Source of the DNA: Heterotrichella gracilis
Taxonomy: Eukaryota > Sar > Xanthophyceae > Tribonematales > Xanthonemataceae
Length of the DNA stretch: 64,000 bases
Assembly (NCBI GenBank): GCA_032358255.1
Contig: JAULBX010014425.1
Coordinates: 35,893 to 99,892 of the forward strand
Direction: 5' to 3'
Shown: piece by piece, positions 28,887-38,491 of the stretch
How positions within the stretch are numbered: the stretch's first letter is position 1
Layout: each line of letters starts with the position of its first letter
Notes under the pieces: model-generated
Databases searched by the model: none
Told to the model about the DNA's origin: nothing
The model's input: the letters and a program-made list of their open reading frames with translations, nothing else
Program-made: the position numbers and the translations under genes

Positions 28887-30008
28887 TTAATTGTTTAACA
28901 TAACCGGCATTACCAGCATTAAAATATCCTCTGAAGGATTAGCTTTATTATTAGGCAAAATAATACCTGCACGGTTTGGGGCACTCATTTCAATTGTAAT
29001 TTCATCGCACTCTAAATTGCTTACCATTTCCATTAAAAAGCGCGAGTTAAATCCAATTTCCATGTCTTCGCCAACATAAGTACAGGTTAATAATTCGTGG
29101 CCTTCATTAGCGAAATCAAGATCCTCCGCGCTAACGCGTAATTGACTTCCAGCAACCTTAACACGTATTTGGTGGGTTGCCTTATTGGAGAATACAGAAA
29201 CGCGTTTTAAAGCTCCTAAAAATGCGCTTCTGTCAACCGTTAATTTATTTGGATTTTGTTTTGGAATAACCGCTTCGTAGTTTGGATATTTACCATCAAT
29301 TAAACGGCAAACTAAATTTACATTTCCAAAACTGAATAAAGCGTTTGTTTTATTAAAATCAACTTTTACTGCATCATCAACCCCGGCCAATAAACTTTTT
29401 AAAACATTCAACGGCTTTTTTGGCATGATAAAAGATGCAGAAGCACCCGCCTTAGCATCATTACGTGTATAGCGCACTAATTTGTGCGCATCAGTTGCAA
29501 CAAAAATAGAATTTGTTTCAGTGAATTGGCAAAACACGCCACTCATTACCGGACGAAGATCATCATTACCTGTAGCAAAAATTGTTTTGTTAATTGCATT
29601 TGCAAGCACATCGCTTTTTATTACAATAGATGATTGAGATTCAAGTGCAGGAAGTTTTGGATACTCATCACCATTTTGTCCTGAAATATTATAATCTCCT
29701 GTTTCGGTCTTTAATTTTATAGAGTGTTTTGTTTTGTCTAGAATAAAAGAAATTGGTTGCTCAGGTAAATTAGCAAGCGAGTCTAATAGAGTTTTGGCGG
29801 GAATAGCAATACTTCCCGTCTCATTAGATTCAACTTTTAATGAAGTTGTAATTGTCGTTTCCATGTCGCTGGCGGAAAGCACCAACTCATCTTTGTTGAT
29901 CTCGAATAAAAAACAATCTAAAATTGGAATAGTGTTATTTGAATTTAAAACACCACCAATTGATTTTAAATGTTTTAATAAAGTAGATGCTGATACAACA
30001 AAATTCAT
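28887..30008 (-). CDS. dnaN: DNA polymerase III beta subunit (sliding clamp)
   Basis: Processivity clamp of 373 residues with the three-domain layout: MNFVVSASTLLKHLKSIGGVL at the N-terminus split over domain 1, GVFCQF with TDAHKLVRY in domain 2, and the C-terminal NPSEDILMLVMPVML that includes the hydrophobic pocket. It is separated from dnaA and recF, as is usual in this phylum. Upstream is the DUF4340 gene on the same strand, 72 bases away. Confidence 0.97.
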   Translation of the reverse strand: MNFVVSASTLLKHLKSIGGVLNSNNTIPILDCFLFEINKDELVLSASDMETTITTSLKVESNETGSIAIPAKTLLDSLANLPEQPISFILDKTKHSIKLKTETGDYNISGQNGDEYPKLPALESQSSIVIKSDVLANAINKTIFATGNDDLRPVMSGVFCQFTETNSIFVATDAHKLVRYTRNDAKAGASASFIMPKKPLNVLKSLLAGVDDAVKVDFNKTNALFSFGNVNLVCRLIDGKYPNYEAVIPKQNPNKLTVDRSAFLGALKRVSVFSNKATHQIRVKVAGSQLRVSAEDLDFANEGHELLTCTYVGEDMEIGFNSRFLMEMVSNLECDEITIEMSAPNRAGIILPNNKANPSEDILMLVMPVMLNN

Positions 30009-30080
30009 AATAGTTAGATTTAATCAACAAAATTAAAGTTAGCAGCCTAATAAAAGCCTAAAACTACCTTTAGTTTTAAA

Positions 30081-31121
30081 CTATTTTTTAACACTTCCGG
30101 GCGGTGTAAAATAGTTTGGTGTGATCAATAATTTGCCAAAAACAAAATATTGAATTAACGCCCATTCTTTATCGTTTGCAAAACGCAGGTATAACCTGTC
30201 GGGATCGTTTTGATAGGTAACCCCGTGTTCGGGAGTTATCATGGCGTTTGGCTGTTTATGATAGAATTTATATTCACTTGTTTTAAAATCTGTTGTGGTA
30301 ATACTGATCACACAAAAAGGTTTATTTGCGGAAAGGGAATCGTTCAGTTTTTTATTCATTCCTGTGATAAGCGCCTCGTATGAAATATTTTGGTAATAAG
30401 CCAGATATTGTTTCATTCTTGCTTCATCAAAAGCAATTTCGCTATTCTTAGCATCTTTAAGCGAGAACGATGTTGTGCTATTAAGATCAATTGTAAAAGA
30501 TGAATCGGGCATATTAAAGTGTTGCACCTTGATCTGTTTCAACTGTGGAGGAATGTAATTTAAAACAATCCTATCACGCCATTCATTTTCCTTCGCAATA
30601 AAACGTGGTTGCAAATAGCCTTTAAATCCCGGAATAAAACAAACAAATGGATCGGGATAATTTTTTCCAGAACTGGGATCAGTTAAAAGCATATAAGATC
30701 CTTCAGAGTCGGGCGTTTCATGACCGATATAATATTGTTTAACTAAATCGTTACCCGTGTAGATCTCTATCTTTAAAGCGGTAGAAGCCATGAACTTTAA
30801 AACGCCTTCCTTTGCAGCTTTTTCAACAGGCATTTTTACTTCAACCTGTTTTATCGCTTCCATAAGATTAATAATCGCATCGCTGCGGCAATTGTATTTA
30901 TCATTTACGATCCAGCCTTTAGCAGTTCGTGTGATTATAGATTTATCGCCTTCTTTATCTGCAATAAAAATTTTAGTGATAGCAGCTGTATCTTTGAATT
31001 TAAAATTCCTGGCATCTTCATCAACGGTTGTTGAATTATGTTTTGACTTGTAGATGAAAATGGAAACAACAGAAAGAATCAGTAAAATTGTAATAATAAC
31101 AATTGAAGACTTTTTTTTCAT
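30081..31121 (-). CDS. DUF4340 domain-containing membrane-anchored protein
   Basis: Protein of 346 residues with one N-terminal membrane segment (about 6-24) and a large soluble part matching the DUF4340 pattern: ITKIFIADKEGDKSIITR, WIVNDKYNCRSDAI, then KIEIYTGNDLVKQYYIGHETPDSEGSYM. The same family is found next to gliding/ABC-export genes in some Bacteroidota, but here it lies between porP and dnaN. Function unknown. Confidence 0.75.
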   Translation of the reverse strand: MKKKSSIVIITILLILSVVSIFIYKSKHNSTTVDEDARNFKFKDTAAITKIFIADKEGDKSIITRTAKGWIVNDKYNCRSDAIINLMEAIKQVEVKMPVEKAAKEGVLKFMASTALKIEIYTGNDLVKQYYIGHETPDSEGSYMLLTDPSSGKNYPDPFVCFIPGFKGYLQPRFIAKENEWRDRIVLNYIPPQLKQIKVQHFNMPDSSFTIDLNSTTSFSLKDAKNSEIAFDEARMKQYLAYYQNISYEALITGMNKKLNDSLSANKPFCVISITTTDFKTSEYKFYHKQPNAMITPEHGVTYQNDPDRLYLRFANDKEWALIQYFVFGKLLITPNYFTPPGSVKK

Positions 31122-31145
31122 TTCAAATAGTAAAGAAGGTCCGTT

Positions 31146-32189
31146 CTATTTAAATTCGCTGCGCGATTCAAACAAAGAACTTGCTAAATTATTAAAGCGG
31201 AAACCAACTTCAAAACCACCGGCATACTTAGTTGCAGCGCGATATCCTGAAACGTTTACATCATAAGAAGTAAAGAAAGCAATGTCACCTATTTCATAGA
31301 TCAGTGAAGGAATAAAAGAATCTTTTGAACGATAAAATAATCCGATTCCAATTCCATTCTCGGTTCTTTGTCCGGTTACTTTTGTTCCTGATTTTACGCG
31401 GTATTTTACATAAGACCCAACAATAAATTGCCATGCTTGTCCTTGGCGACTATATAAAAATGTTGGTGTGCAAGAGAATTTAGTGTCCTCGAAATCAAAA
31501 TGAGTAATGATCTGACCTGTTAATTTAACAGGAATACGATACACTGAACCAGGACCAAAATCCTGAACGGGCTTATTTAAATGGAAGGCACCAACCGCAA
31601 TTTTTATTGATGAAGCATCGTCATGATCCTGATCGATCTTCACGCTAGTATATTCCCAGGCTGCTCCGGCTGCAATATCAGTAGTGGTAAACTGTCTGTA
31701 CACAACTGTTTCGCCACTTACCAAAGTATTATCAATATTGTTTCCATCAAACTGAGAGCTGTATGTAAGTTTACTGTAATTTGCATTGTTTGCAGAAACG
31801 CCACCGGCAATACCAACGCTAAAAGCACTCCTCTTTCCGGTTTTAATAATACCGCTCACATTTAATAACGCGTTAGTTTTTTGCAAATTTGCAGAACCGG
31901 CTTTATCATTAAAAACTGTCAAGCCGAGTCCTAGAAAAGCTTTACGCCTTCTCGATTTGAATAAACCACCATCAACAGATATGGCAATGGTTTGAAAAGC
32001 CTTGTTCATGGCTGCCCACTGACTGCGATAGCTGGCAATTGCCCTAACATATCCATTAAAGAAACCAGTATTAGCCGGGCTATTAAATAAAGGCGCTTCG
32101 TTAACATTAGAAAAGTGAATGTCCTGTGCTTTTAAATTCACATGACAAACAACCATCAAAAAGCTAAAAATAAATATTATTTTTTTCAT
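31146..32189 (-). CDS. PorP/SprF family type IX secretion membrane protein
   Basis: Outer-membrane barrel of 347 residues with signal peptide (1-21) followed by QDIHFSNVNEAPLFNSPANTG-type start, the hallmark of the PorP/SprF family, and beta strands to the end. These proteins help to export or anchor specific T9SS cargo with CHU_C-type C-terminal domains. The gene lies 18 bases downstream of a large CotH protein carrying such a domain, as commonly seen for a cargo-carrier pair. Confidence 0.9.
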   Translation of the reverse strand: MKKIIFIFSFLMVVCHVNLKAQDIHFSNVNEAPLFNSPANTGFFNGYVRAIASYRSQWAAMNKAFQTIAISVDGGLFKSRRRKAFLGLGLTVFNDKAGSANLQKTNALLNVSGIIKTGKRSAFSVGIAGGVSANNANYSKLTYSSQFDGNNIDNTLVSGETVVYRQFTTTDIAAGAAWEYTSVKIDQDHDDASSIKIAVGAFHLNKPVQDFGPGSVYRIPVKLTGQIITHFDFEDTKFSCTPTFLYSRQGQAWQFIVGSYVKYRVKSGTKVTGQRTENGIGIGLFYRSKDSFIPSLIYEIGDIAFFTSYDVNVSGYRAATKYAGGFEVGFRFNNLASSLFESRSEFK

Positions 32190-32207
32190 AGAATTTTATA
32201 CTAAGTG

Positions 32208-34937
32208 CTACCTCACTAATGTAACATTACCTTTTAATATTTTTGGTTCACCAAAAATATTTTTATATGTTATTAAATACGCGTAAACGCCTGTTATAGC
32301 CTGCTGTCCGCTATAATAACCATCCCATCCAGAAGCCGGATCAGTGCTACGGAATACTTCCTGACCCCATCTGTTCCAGATACGGAAATCAAAATCAGTT
32401 GTAAAAAAAGCACTTCCAACCGGGCTGAACATATCATTATTTCCATCACCATTTGGTGAGAACCCTGTTGGCATTATCACGTCAGTCGTTTTATCTGTAA
32501 ATACCGCTATAACTTCATCTGGCTGATTAAATGCAATGGAAACAGAATCCATACTTAATGGCCTTGAGTTTAAAGTTGTATGATTCTTAAATTCCCAATG
32601 ATGAAAAACATGATTCGTTGTGGTTGGAATTGCTTTAAAAGACATTAGAGCAGTTGCATAGTAATTACCACTCCATTTGTAATTTGACAGCGGGAGTGTA
32701 TTAAGGATCACATTACCCGAACCAGCAGGTTCCACATCCACAGTAATTGCATACGGACCTGTCATCCCATAACATCCAACGGCACTAAAACCATAATTAT
32801 ACAGATTACACCTTTTGTAAATATTACGTCTAAGCTCTGCTGTCAAAGTGTCCCAAAGATCGATGGTAGAATTAAAAGCACCGGCATTTGGTGTTGACGC
32901 AGGATCTTCATGATACTTCATTTCCTTTAAGTATAAACTTTTTACGTAGTCAAAATGCGCTAAAATATTTTCGCATTTTAAAGGCCCGTTTAAGAGATCC
33001 TGATACCTATTCTTATAATCTAATTGGAAAGAAGAGTTTCCGGTATTTGCATTCATTAATGCTCTCAACATCATGCCATGGCCATTACCACCACCCGGAC
33101 TTACAGCATAAGTTGCATTGTGCACTGCGCAAGGAGATGTTAAAAAGCTATTATAAGTTAATGTATTTGTAGCAACCGCAGTAAAATTAAAGATCGCGGG
33201 CATGTTCCACATATAATAATGGAATTTGCTTCCAGGTTTGGTTGGCTGACCGCCTCTGGCATAAGCTATATTATAATTCCATAAGTCGCTATTCATAGCA
33301 TAACTGTTAAGCACCATATAGTCTATAAAACTTGCTTTATCTAAACGACTCATCGCTGTGGCATAGCGCGAAGCGTTATTCATTGGTTGGGTGGTAATCC
33401 AATCGTAGACGCTTGTCTTAAAATTATTCGAGAATGTTTTAACAGAACCATCAATGTTGTGATAAAAAAGCATGTCTAATGAATCCGGTGACTGATGATT
33501 GTAGTATTTTTCATATTCAACATCATAACACTCTCTTAGATCATAAACTCCTTGATATCTACCATTTTTAAAGACCACAACTGGTTTTATGTGCAATGGG
33601 CTAACGTTTAAATTATTTTTAGCAGCGAGTGATTGATAGAATACATCTCTTATACCCGTACCAAATGCAATACCTGCATTAGTTGGTGAAGGAACAGACG
33701 AAAAACTCTCAATATCTCCAGCCTTCAAATGCAAGGTATAGAATGATCGTCGAGGTGTAGTACCTAAACCCGCAACGTTAAATATATCCCCTTCAAAATT
33801 ACAGCCAAAACCACGTCGGTCATCTATTGTAACAAAAAAACCTTTTTGTGCAGTTAACCAACTTTCGTTTGGCGGCCGGTTTATTTGAGCATAACCTTCA
33901 GTGACCTGTGCTTTTTTATCGTAATATTCAAGGTGTATGACTGGTCCGGGATTTATACCTCCGGAGTTGAGCCAATTGGTATCAGCCTTGTCAACCGACA
34001 AAGAAACGACCCCAAATTCGGAACTAAAAGTATTATGCTCCTGATCCTGGAAATAAGTATTGGTCTCGCAAAAACTTGGTAAATAATCTGCAGTACAGGT
34101 AGGAATAGGTGTTAATGTTGTTGGAAAGGTTACAGCCCTTACAACAGCAGTATTTACAATAATAATTGGTGTTAAGAACGAGTACAATGCATCGGTCATG
34201 GTTGGTACACTTCCGTCCAAAGTATAGTGCACCTCAAAACAACTGCCCGCAGAATCGGCTGCGCCGCCCAGGAATATATCCACCTGATTTATGGGAGAAG
34301 AGGGAGGGTAGAACCCGCCTGCACACACAGTACTTCCCAGCGGCGTGGTAGCAGGCGTAAATGTTGGTGTTGGGCAATAATCCTTATAGTAACTGCCTGG
34401 TAGCTGAGGGTTTGCTAAAGTAAAAGAGTTAGAAGTATAAAGCCTCCACGCTCCTATACCCATAACCGCATAATCTATGCGACCCCTGGTGTGATTAGCC
34501 ATGGTTCTTTGCACAAATACCGAGTCCCTTATAACCCCTTGTGCAGTTGATAATATCAACCATTGATTTTTACACTGATCCAAAGTAAAATTAGCATGGT
34601 AGTTATTGTTGACGGTAACGTTCTTACCACTTAACCAAACCGCTTTGTGCGCTCCAACAGCCATTGTAAATGTTGACGGAAAAGCCCATTTTTTTAAATT
34701 GTATCTATCATTACTTAACCAATAACCTGACAAAGTCACGCTGCCAGTGTGAACATTACGAAGTTCCACCCAATCACTCTGGTTCCCAAAATTATCAATA
34801 ACACCAGAGTAATTAGTAGCGCAGTATTCGTTTATTGCAATAACAATGCTCGAGGTAACCACTTGGGCCTTAAGCCTGTTTAAGCCATTTAATAACAGTA
34901 ATAAACTAAAAACTAAAATAAGTTTTCTTTTTAACAT
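32208..34937 (-). CDS. Large secreted CotH-kinase / lamin-tail protein with gliding-type C-terminal domain
   Basis: Extracellular protein of 909 residues. Order seen: signal peptide (1-24), lamin-tail domain (about 28-160) with INEYCATN and WVELRN, a chitobiase C-terminal-like repeat (about 235-275), a CotH-kinase-like domain (about 300-700) with YQGVYDLRECYD and LDMLFYHN, and a C-terminal gliding/CHU_C domain (about 820-909) with PTGFSPNGDGNND and FRIWNRWGQEVF. CotH proteins are atypical protein kinases in spore coats; the kinase role here is inferred only. It pairs with the downstream porP gene and is divergent from the PurF-like gene. Confidence 0.88.
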   Translation of the reverse strand: MLKRKLILVFSLLLLLNGLNRLKAQVVTSSIVIAINEYCATNYSGVIDNFGNQSDWVELRNVHTGSVTLSGYWLSNDRYNLKKWAFPSTFTMAVGAHKAVWLSGKNVTVNNNYHANFTLDQCKNQWLILSTAQGVIRDSVFVQRTMANHTRGRIDYAVMGIGAWRLYTSNSFTLANPQLPGSYYKDYCPTPTFTPATTPLGSTVCAGGFYPPSSPINQVDIFLGGAADSAGSCFEVHYTLDGSVPTMTDALYSFLTPIIIVNTAVVRAVTFPTTLTPIPTCTADYLPSFCETNTYFQDQEHNTFSSEFGVVSLSVDKADTNWLNSGGINPGPVIHLEYYDKKAQVTEGYAQINRPPNESWLTAQKGFFVTIDDRRGFGCNFEGDIFNVAGLGTTPRRSFYTLHLKAGDIESFSSVPSPTNAGIAFGTGIRDVFYQSLAAKNNLNVSPLHIKPVVVFKNGRYQGVYDLRECYDVEYEKYYNHQSPDSLDMLFYHNIDGSVKTFSNNFKTSVYDWITTQPMNNASRYATAMSRLDKASFIDYMVLNSYAMNSDLWNYNIAYARGGQPTKPGSKFHYYMWNMPAIFNFTAVATNTLTYNSFLTSPCAVHNATYAVSPGGGNGHGMMLRALMNANTGNSSFQLDYKNRYQDLLNGPLKCENILAHFDYVKSLYLKEMKYHEDPASTPNAGAFNSTIDLWDTLTAELRRNIYKRCNLYNYGFSAVGCYGMTGPYAITVDVEPAGSGNVILNTLPLSNYKWSGNYYATALMSFKAIPTTTNHVFHHWEFKNHTTLNSRPLSMDSVSIAFNQPDEVIAVFTDKTTDVIMPTGFSPNGDGNNDMFSPVGSAFFTTDFDFRIWNRWGQEVFRSTDPASGWDGYYSGQQAITGVYAYLITYKNIFGEPKILKGNVTLVR

Positions 34938-35043
34938 AATAAATTAACGTTTTAGTTCAAAAATAAGTAATTCCAAATATACACATTAGTACGTAAAAAC
35001 TAAAAAAAACGTTGGGTGGGCGGTCATAATTATTAAATTGTTG

Positions 35044-35075
35044 TTGTTAATTACCAAATCAAAAGGCTAACTTTG
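35044..35075 (+). promoter_or_regulatory. Bacteroidota promoter for the PurF-like gene
   Basis: TTG at 35044-35046 and TAACTTTG at 35068-35075 are 21 bases apart and 10 bases before the ATG at 35086. This matches TTG/TAnnTTTG well and leaves a very short leader. Confidence 0.55.
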
Positions 35076-35085
35076 CAGTTCTGAT

Positions 35086-36987
35086 ATGAGCGATATAATA
35101 CATCACGAATGCGGCGTTGCACTTATTAGGTTGCTAAAGCCGCTTGAATACTACAAAACTAAGTACGGTTCCGCGAGATATGGTTTGCATAAACTATACC
35201 AGGTGATGGAAAAAATGATCAATCGCGGGCAGGACGGGGCCGGTATTGCTACCATAAAATTTGATGCAAAACCGGGTACTACTTATCTCGATCGTTTAAG
35301 ATCCATAGAACCTAAGGCTACGCAGGACATTTTCGGACAAATAAACAATTTGTTCGTTAATGCTAATATCAACCATCCTCAAGAATACAAGAGCGCCAAT
35401 TGGCAAAAAGAGAACATTCCGTTTTTAGGTGAATTAATGCTGGGTCACTTGCGCTATGGCACTTTTGGCAAGAACAGTGTACATAGTTGTCACCCTTTTA
35501 AACGTCAGAATAACTGGATGAGCCGCAACCTGGTTGTAGCCGGAAATTTTAATTTAACCAATGTGGATGAATTATTCACTCATTTGGTGGAACTCGGCCA
35601 ACACCCTGTAGAGAAAGCCGACACAGTTACTGTGATGGAAAAAATTGGTCACTTTTTAGATAAAGATAACGACCGTTTATTTAAAAAATTCAAAGAACAG
35701 AATGATAAGAATTTCGAGATAAGTAAACTCATACAAGCTAATATTGATGTTGCCGGTATCTTACGTGAGAGTAGTAAACGCTGGGATGGTGGTTATGTTA
35801 TGTGTGGCATGATAGGTCATGGTGACGCTTTTGTTTTGCGTGATCCGAACGGTATCAGGCCCGGGTATTTTTATCAAGATGATGAAGTAATTGTTGTAGC
35901 AAGTGAGAGACCAGTAATACAAACTGTTTTTAACGTGCCCTTTGAAAATGTAAAAGAAATTAAACCGGGTCACGCTATTATCATAAAAAAAGATGGTACG
36001 CTTACTGAAGAAGAAATTATTGAGCCTCAAAAAAAATTATCATGTTCATTTGAGCGCATTTATTTTAGTCGTGGTAACGATGCTGATATTTACAAAGAGC
36101 GTAATCAATTAGGCAGAAATTTAACGCAGAGTGTTTTAAAATCGGTTAACTACGATCTTGAAAATACAGTATTCAGTTACATTCCCAATACTGCAGAAGT
36201 GGCATTTGGTGGGCTAATTGAAGGTTTAGATGACCACACAAATACCTGGAAAGCCGAAGAGATAATAAAATTGAACGGTAATTTATCCGGACCTGAATTA
36301 AAAAAAATATTAGCAACACATCCGCGCATTCATAAAGTTGTTTTAAAAGATGCCAAGCAACGCACCTTTATTACTGCCGATGAAGGCCGCGACAGTCTTG
36401 TAAATTTGGTGTATGATATAACTTATGGCACTGTAAAAAAAGGTGTAGATAGTTTAGTTATTTTGGATGACAGTATTGTAAGAGGTACTACTTTAAAACA
36501 AAGTATCTTAAGTATTTTGGATCGTCTTGGACCAAAAAAAATAATTGTTGTTAGCTCTGCGCCGCAAATAAGATATCCTGATTGTTATGGTATTGATATG
36601 GCTGTAATGAGCAAATTTGTTGCCTTTGAGGCCGCTATTGCTTTATTAAAGCAGCTAGGTAAAGATTCATTTATTAAAGATCTTTATGAGCGGACTAAAA
36701 AAGAAGTTGAAAAACCAAAAGAAGAGCAAGCAAATTTGGTAAAAGAAATTTACGCAAATTTTTCAGCTGAGCAGATCTCTGATAAAATTGCCGAATTAAT
36801 TAAACCTAAGAATTTAAATGCCGAATTAGTTCTTATCTATCAAAAATTAGATGGACTTCACAGCGCTTGTCCTAACAATTTGGGCGATTGGTACTTTAGT
36901 GGCAACTACCCTACTCCGGGTGGAAATAAAGTAAGTAATCAAGCCTTTGTAAATTACATGGAAGGTAAAAACGTGAGGGCTTATTAA
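35086..36987 (+). CDS. Amidophosphoribosyltransferase-like protein (PurF family)
   Basis: Ntn-hydrolase/PRTase fusion of 633 residues, longer than standard PurF (about 500). The glutaminase nucleophile is C9 in HECGVALI, followed by RGQDGAGIA and GHLRYGTFG. The phosphoribosyltransferase site VILDDSIVRGTT is at 458-468 with D461-D462. The standard enzyme makes phosphoribosylamine from PRPP and glutamine in purine synthesis. Many Bacteroidota carry this long form besides a shorter PurF, so it may be the second copy. purC lies 6 kb away on the same strand but is not adjacent. Confidence 0.85.
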   Translation: MSDIIHHECGVALIRLLKPLEYYKTKYGSARYGLHKLYQVMEKMINRGQDGAGIATIKFDAKPGTTYLDRLRSIEPKATQDIFGQINNLFVNANINHPQEYKSANWQKENIPFLGELMLGHLRYGTFGKNSVHSCHPFKRQNNWMSRNLVVAGNFNLTNVDELFTHLVELGQHPVEKADTVTVMEKIGHFLDKDNDRLFKKFKEQNDKNFEISKLIQANIDVAGILRESSKRWDGGYVMCGMIGHGDAFVLRDPNGIRPGYFYQDDEVIVVASERPVIQTVFNVPFENVKEIKPGHAIIIKKDGTLTEEEIIEPQKKLSCSFERIYFSRGNDADIYKERNQLGRNLTQSVLKSVNYDLENTVFSYIPNTAEVAFGGLIEGLDDHTNTWKAEEIIKLNGNLSGPELKKILATHPRIHKVVLKDAKQRTFITADEGRDSLVNLVYDITYGTVKKGVDSLVILDDSIVRGTTLKQSILSILDRLGPKKIIVVSSAPQIRYPDCYGIDMAVMSKFVAFEAAIALLKQLGKDSFIKDLYERTKKEVEKPKEEQANLVKEIYANFSAEQISDKIAELIKPKNLNAELVLIYQKLDGLHSACPNNLGDWYFSGNYPTPGGNKVSNQAFVNYMEGKNVRAY

Positions 36988-37050
36988 TATTTCGGGTTTC
37001 TTTGTTTCGAGTTCTAGCCGCACTAAAAACACTTAGTCTTATTCCTTGCT

Positions 37051-37122
37051 AAATTGCTCTTCGCTTTGTGAACCCCATTAAATTGCTCTTCGCTTTGTGA
37101 ACCCCATTAAATTGCTCTTCGC
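37051..37122. repeat. 29-bp tandem direct repeat (2.5 copies)
   Basis: Two identical 29-base units starting at 37051 and 37080 are followed by a 14-base partial third copy. The last copy also forms a short inverted repeat AAATTGC-TCTTC-GCAATTT (37109-37127). It lies in the convergent gap between the PurF-like gene and a lipoprotein gene. Confidence 0.85.
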
Positions 37123-37125
37123 AAT

Positions 37126-37458
37126 TTAATCTTCTAGCACGCTGATCCTATTCAATCCATCTATTTGAATGGTACGTTTCCCTGTACCTTTTTTAGGAAC
37201 TGAAAGAGTGGAAGTATATTCTTTTTTTGTTTTTGTAATAACACGGATAAACTGATCGCCCGAATCTATTTTTTTATACTCAGTTGTTGTTTGTCGCTCT
37301 ATCTTCGCAAAAATGATCGGCTCTTTGCCAACAATTACAGTATCTAAAAGTTCAGTATTGTAATTGGTTACCCTTACTTCGTAACCCTTTCCACAAGAGG
37401 AAAAGAAGATGCCTGTGCATATTAAAACAGTCTCAAAAAGAATTTTAATTTTTTCCAT
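37126..37458 (-). CDS. Small predicted lipoprotein of unknown function
   Basis: Protein of 110 residues with a hydrophobic N-terminus and lipobox FFSSCGKG (Cys about 22), so it is likely lipid-anchored. The rest is a short beta-rich segment with several Lys/Thr-rich stretches and no family I recognise. It is 17 bases downstream of smpB on the same strand and may be co-transcribed. Confidence 0.65.
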   Translation of the reverse strand: MEKIKILFETVLICTGIFFSSCGKGYEVRVTNYNTELLDTVIVGKEPIIFAKIERQTTTEYKKIDSGDQFIRVITKTKKEYTSTLSVPKKGTGKRTIQIDGLNRISVLED

Positions 37459-37475
37459 TTTTCAAAATTTTATAA

Positions 37476-37928
37476 TTAAAACTTACGATTCATTTCCCTT
37501 TCAATGTCACGCTTTTTAATGTCATCGCGCTTATCAAATACTTTTTTTCCTTTGGCTAATGCAATTTCCATTTTTGCAAAACCTTTATCGTTAATAAACA
37601 AACGTGTTGGTATAACGGTTAGGCCTTGGTCTTTTACTTTTCTTAATAGTTTGTTTAGTTCCTGTCTGCTTAATAGCAATTTCCGTTCCCGTAAAGCCTC
37701 ATGTTGATAAAAAGAGGCATCAGTGTATTCGGAAATATGGAGATTTTTCACGAATAATTCATCGTTCCTAAAATAACAATAACTGTCTGAAAGTCCCGCC
37801 TTTCCTTCACGGATAGACTTTATCTCGGTTCCTTTCAGTACCAACCCTGCAACTAAAGTATCTAAAAACTGGTAATCAAATTTAGCCCTTCGGTTCTCAA
37901 TGTTGATGGTATTGCTTAATTTAGCCAC
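37476..37928 (-). CDS. smpB: SsrA-binding protein SmpB
   Basis: Trans-translation factor of 150 residues that binds tmRNA and delivers it to stalled ribosomes. Seen: NRRAKFDYQFLDTLVAGLVLKGTEIKSIREGKA across the OB-fold start, KLLLSRQELNKLL, IPTRLFINDKGFAKMEIALAKGKK and the C-terminal tail DKRDDIKKRDIEREMNR that enters the mRNA channel. Length and order are normal. Confidence 0.97.
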   Translation of the reverse strand: MAKLSNTINIENRRAKFDYQFLDTLVAGLVLKGTEIKSIREGKAGLSDSYCYFRNDELFVKNLHISEYTDASFYQHEALRERKLLLSRQELNKLLRKVKDQGLTVIPTRLFINDKGFAKMEIALAKGKKVFDKRDDIKKRDIEREMNRKF

Positions 37929-37949
37929 ATAACAAAGTTACAATTAAAA

Positions 37950-38450
37950 ATGCAAGATTCAGCCATTTTATTAAAAGCGGTTCAGGTAAATGAAATTGAA
38001 AAAGTTGCCAGCCTGGCCAAAATAATTTGGGCAAAACATTACCCGTCTATTATCGGACAAGAACAGGTAGACTATATGTTAACCAACATGTACAATACCG
38101 AAAGCCTTTTAAAACAGGTGAACGAAAAAAAGCAATTATTCTATTTCATAACTATGAATAACGAAAACATAGGCTTTTTATCTGTAACACCTGAAGGTGA
38201 AGATCATTGGATGCTCAATAAATTTTATGTTCTGGCAGAGAAAGCCGGAAAGGGAATTGGTACGTTGATCTTAGAAGAATTAAAAAAACTCATTCACCCA
38301 AAAAAAATAAGCTTAACGGTTAACCGCAAAAATTATAAATCCATTAACTTTTATTTTAAGAACGGATTTAAGATCGAATCAACTGCCGTTTTTGATATTG
38401 GTAATAATTTCGTGATGGATGATTTTGTGATGGCATGGAACGCAAGCTAG
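37950..38450 (+). CDS. GNAT family N-acetyltransferase
   Basis: Acetyltransferase of 166 residues. The acetyl-CoA-binding segment KFYVLAEKAGKGIGTLILEEL (loop R/Q-x-x-G-x-G/A form, here EKAGKGIG) and the later NRKNYKSINFYFKNGFKIE give the GNAT core. The start lies 21 bases from smpB on the other strand. The acceptor substrate is unknown. Confidence 0.85.
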   Translation: MQDSAILLKAVQVNEIEKVASLAKIIWAKHYPSIIGQEQVDYMLTNMYNTESLLKQVNEKKQLFYFITMNNENIGFLSVTPEGEDHWMLNKFYVLAEKAGKGIGTLILEELKKLIHPKKISLTVNRKNYKSINFYFKNGFKIESTAVFDIGNNFVMDDFVMAWNAS

Positions 38451-38491
38451 TCGTTAGTCGCCAGACTTTAGTCATTAGAAAGAGCTAGAAA

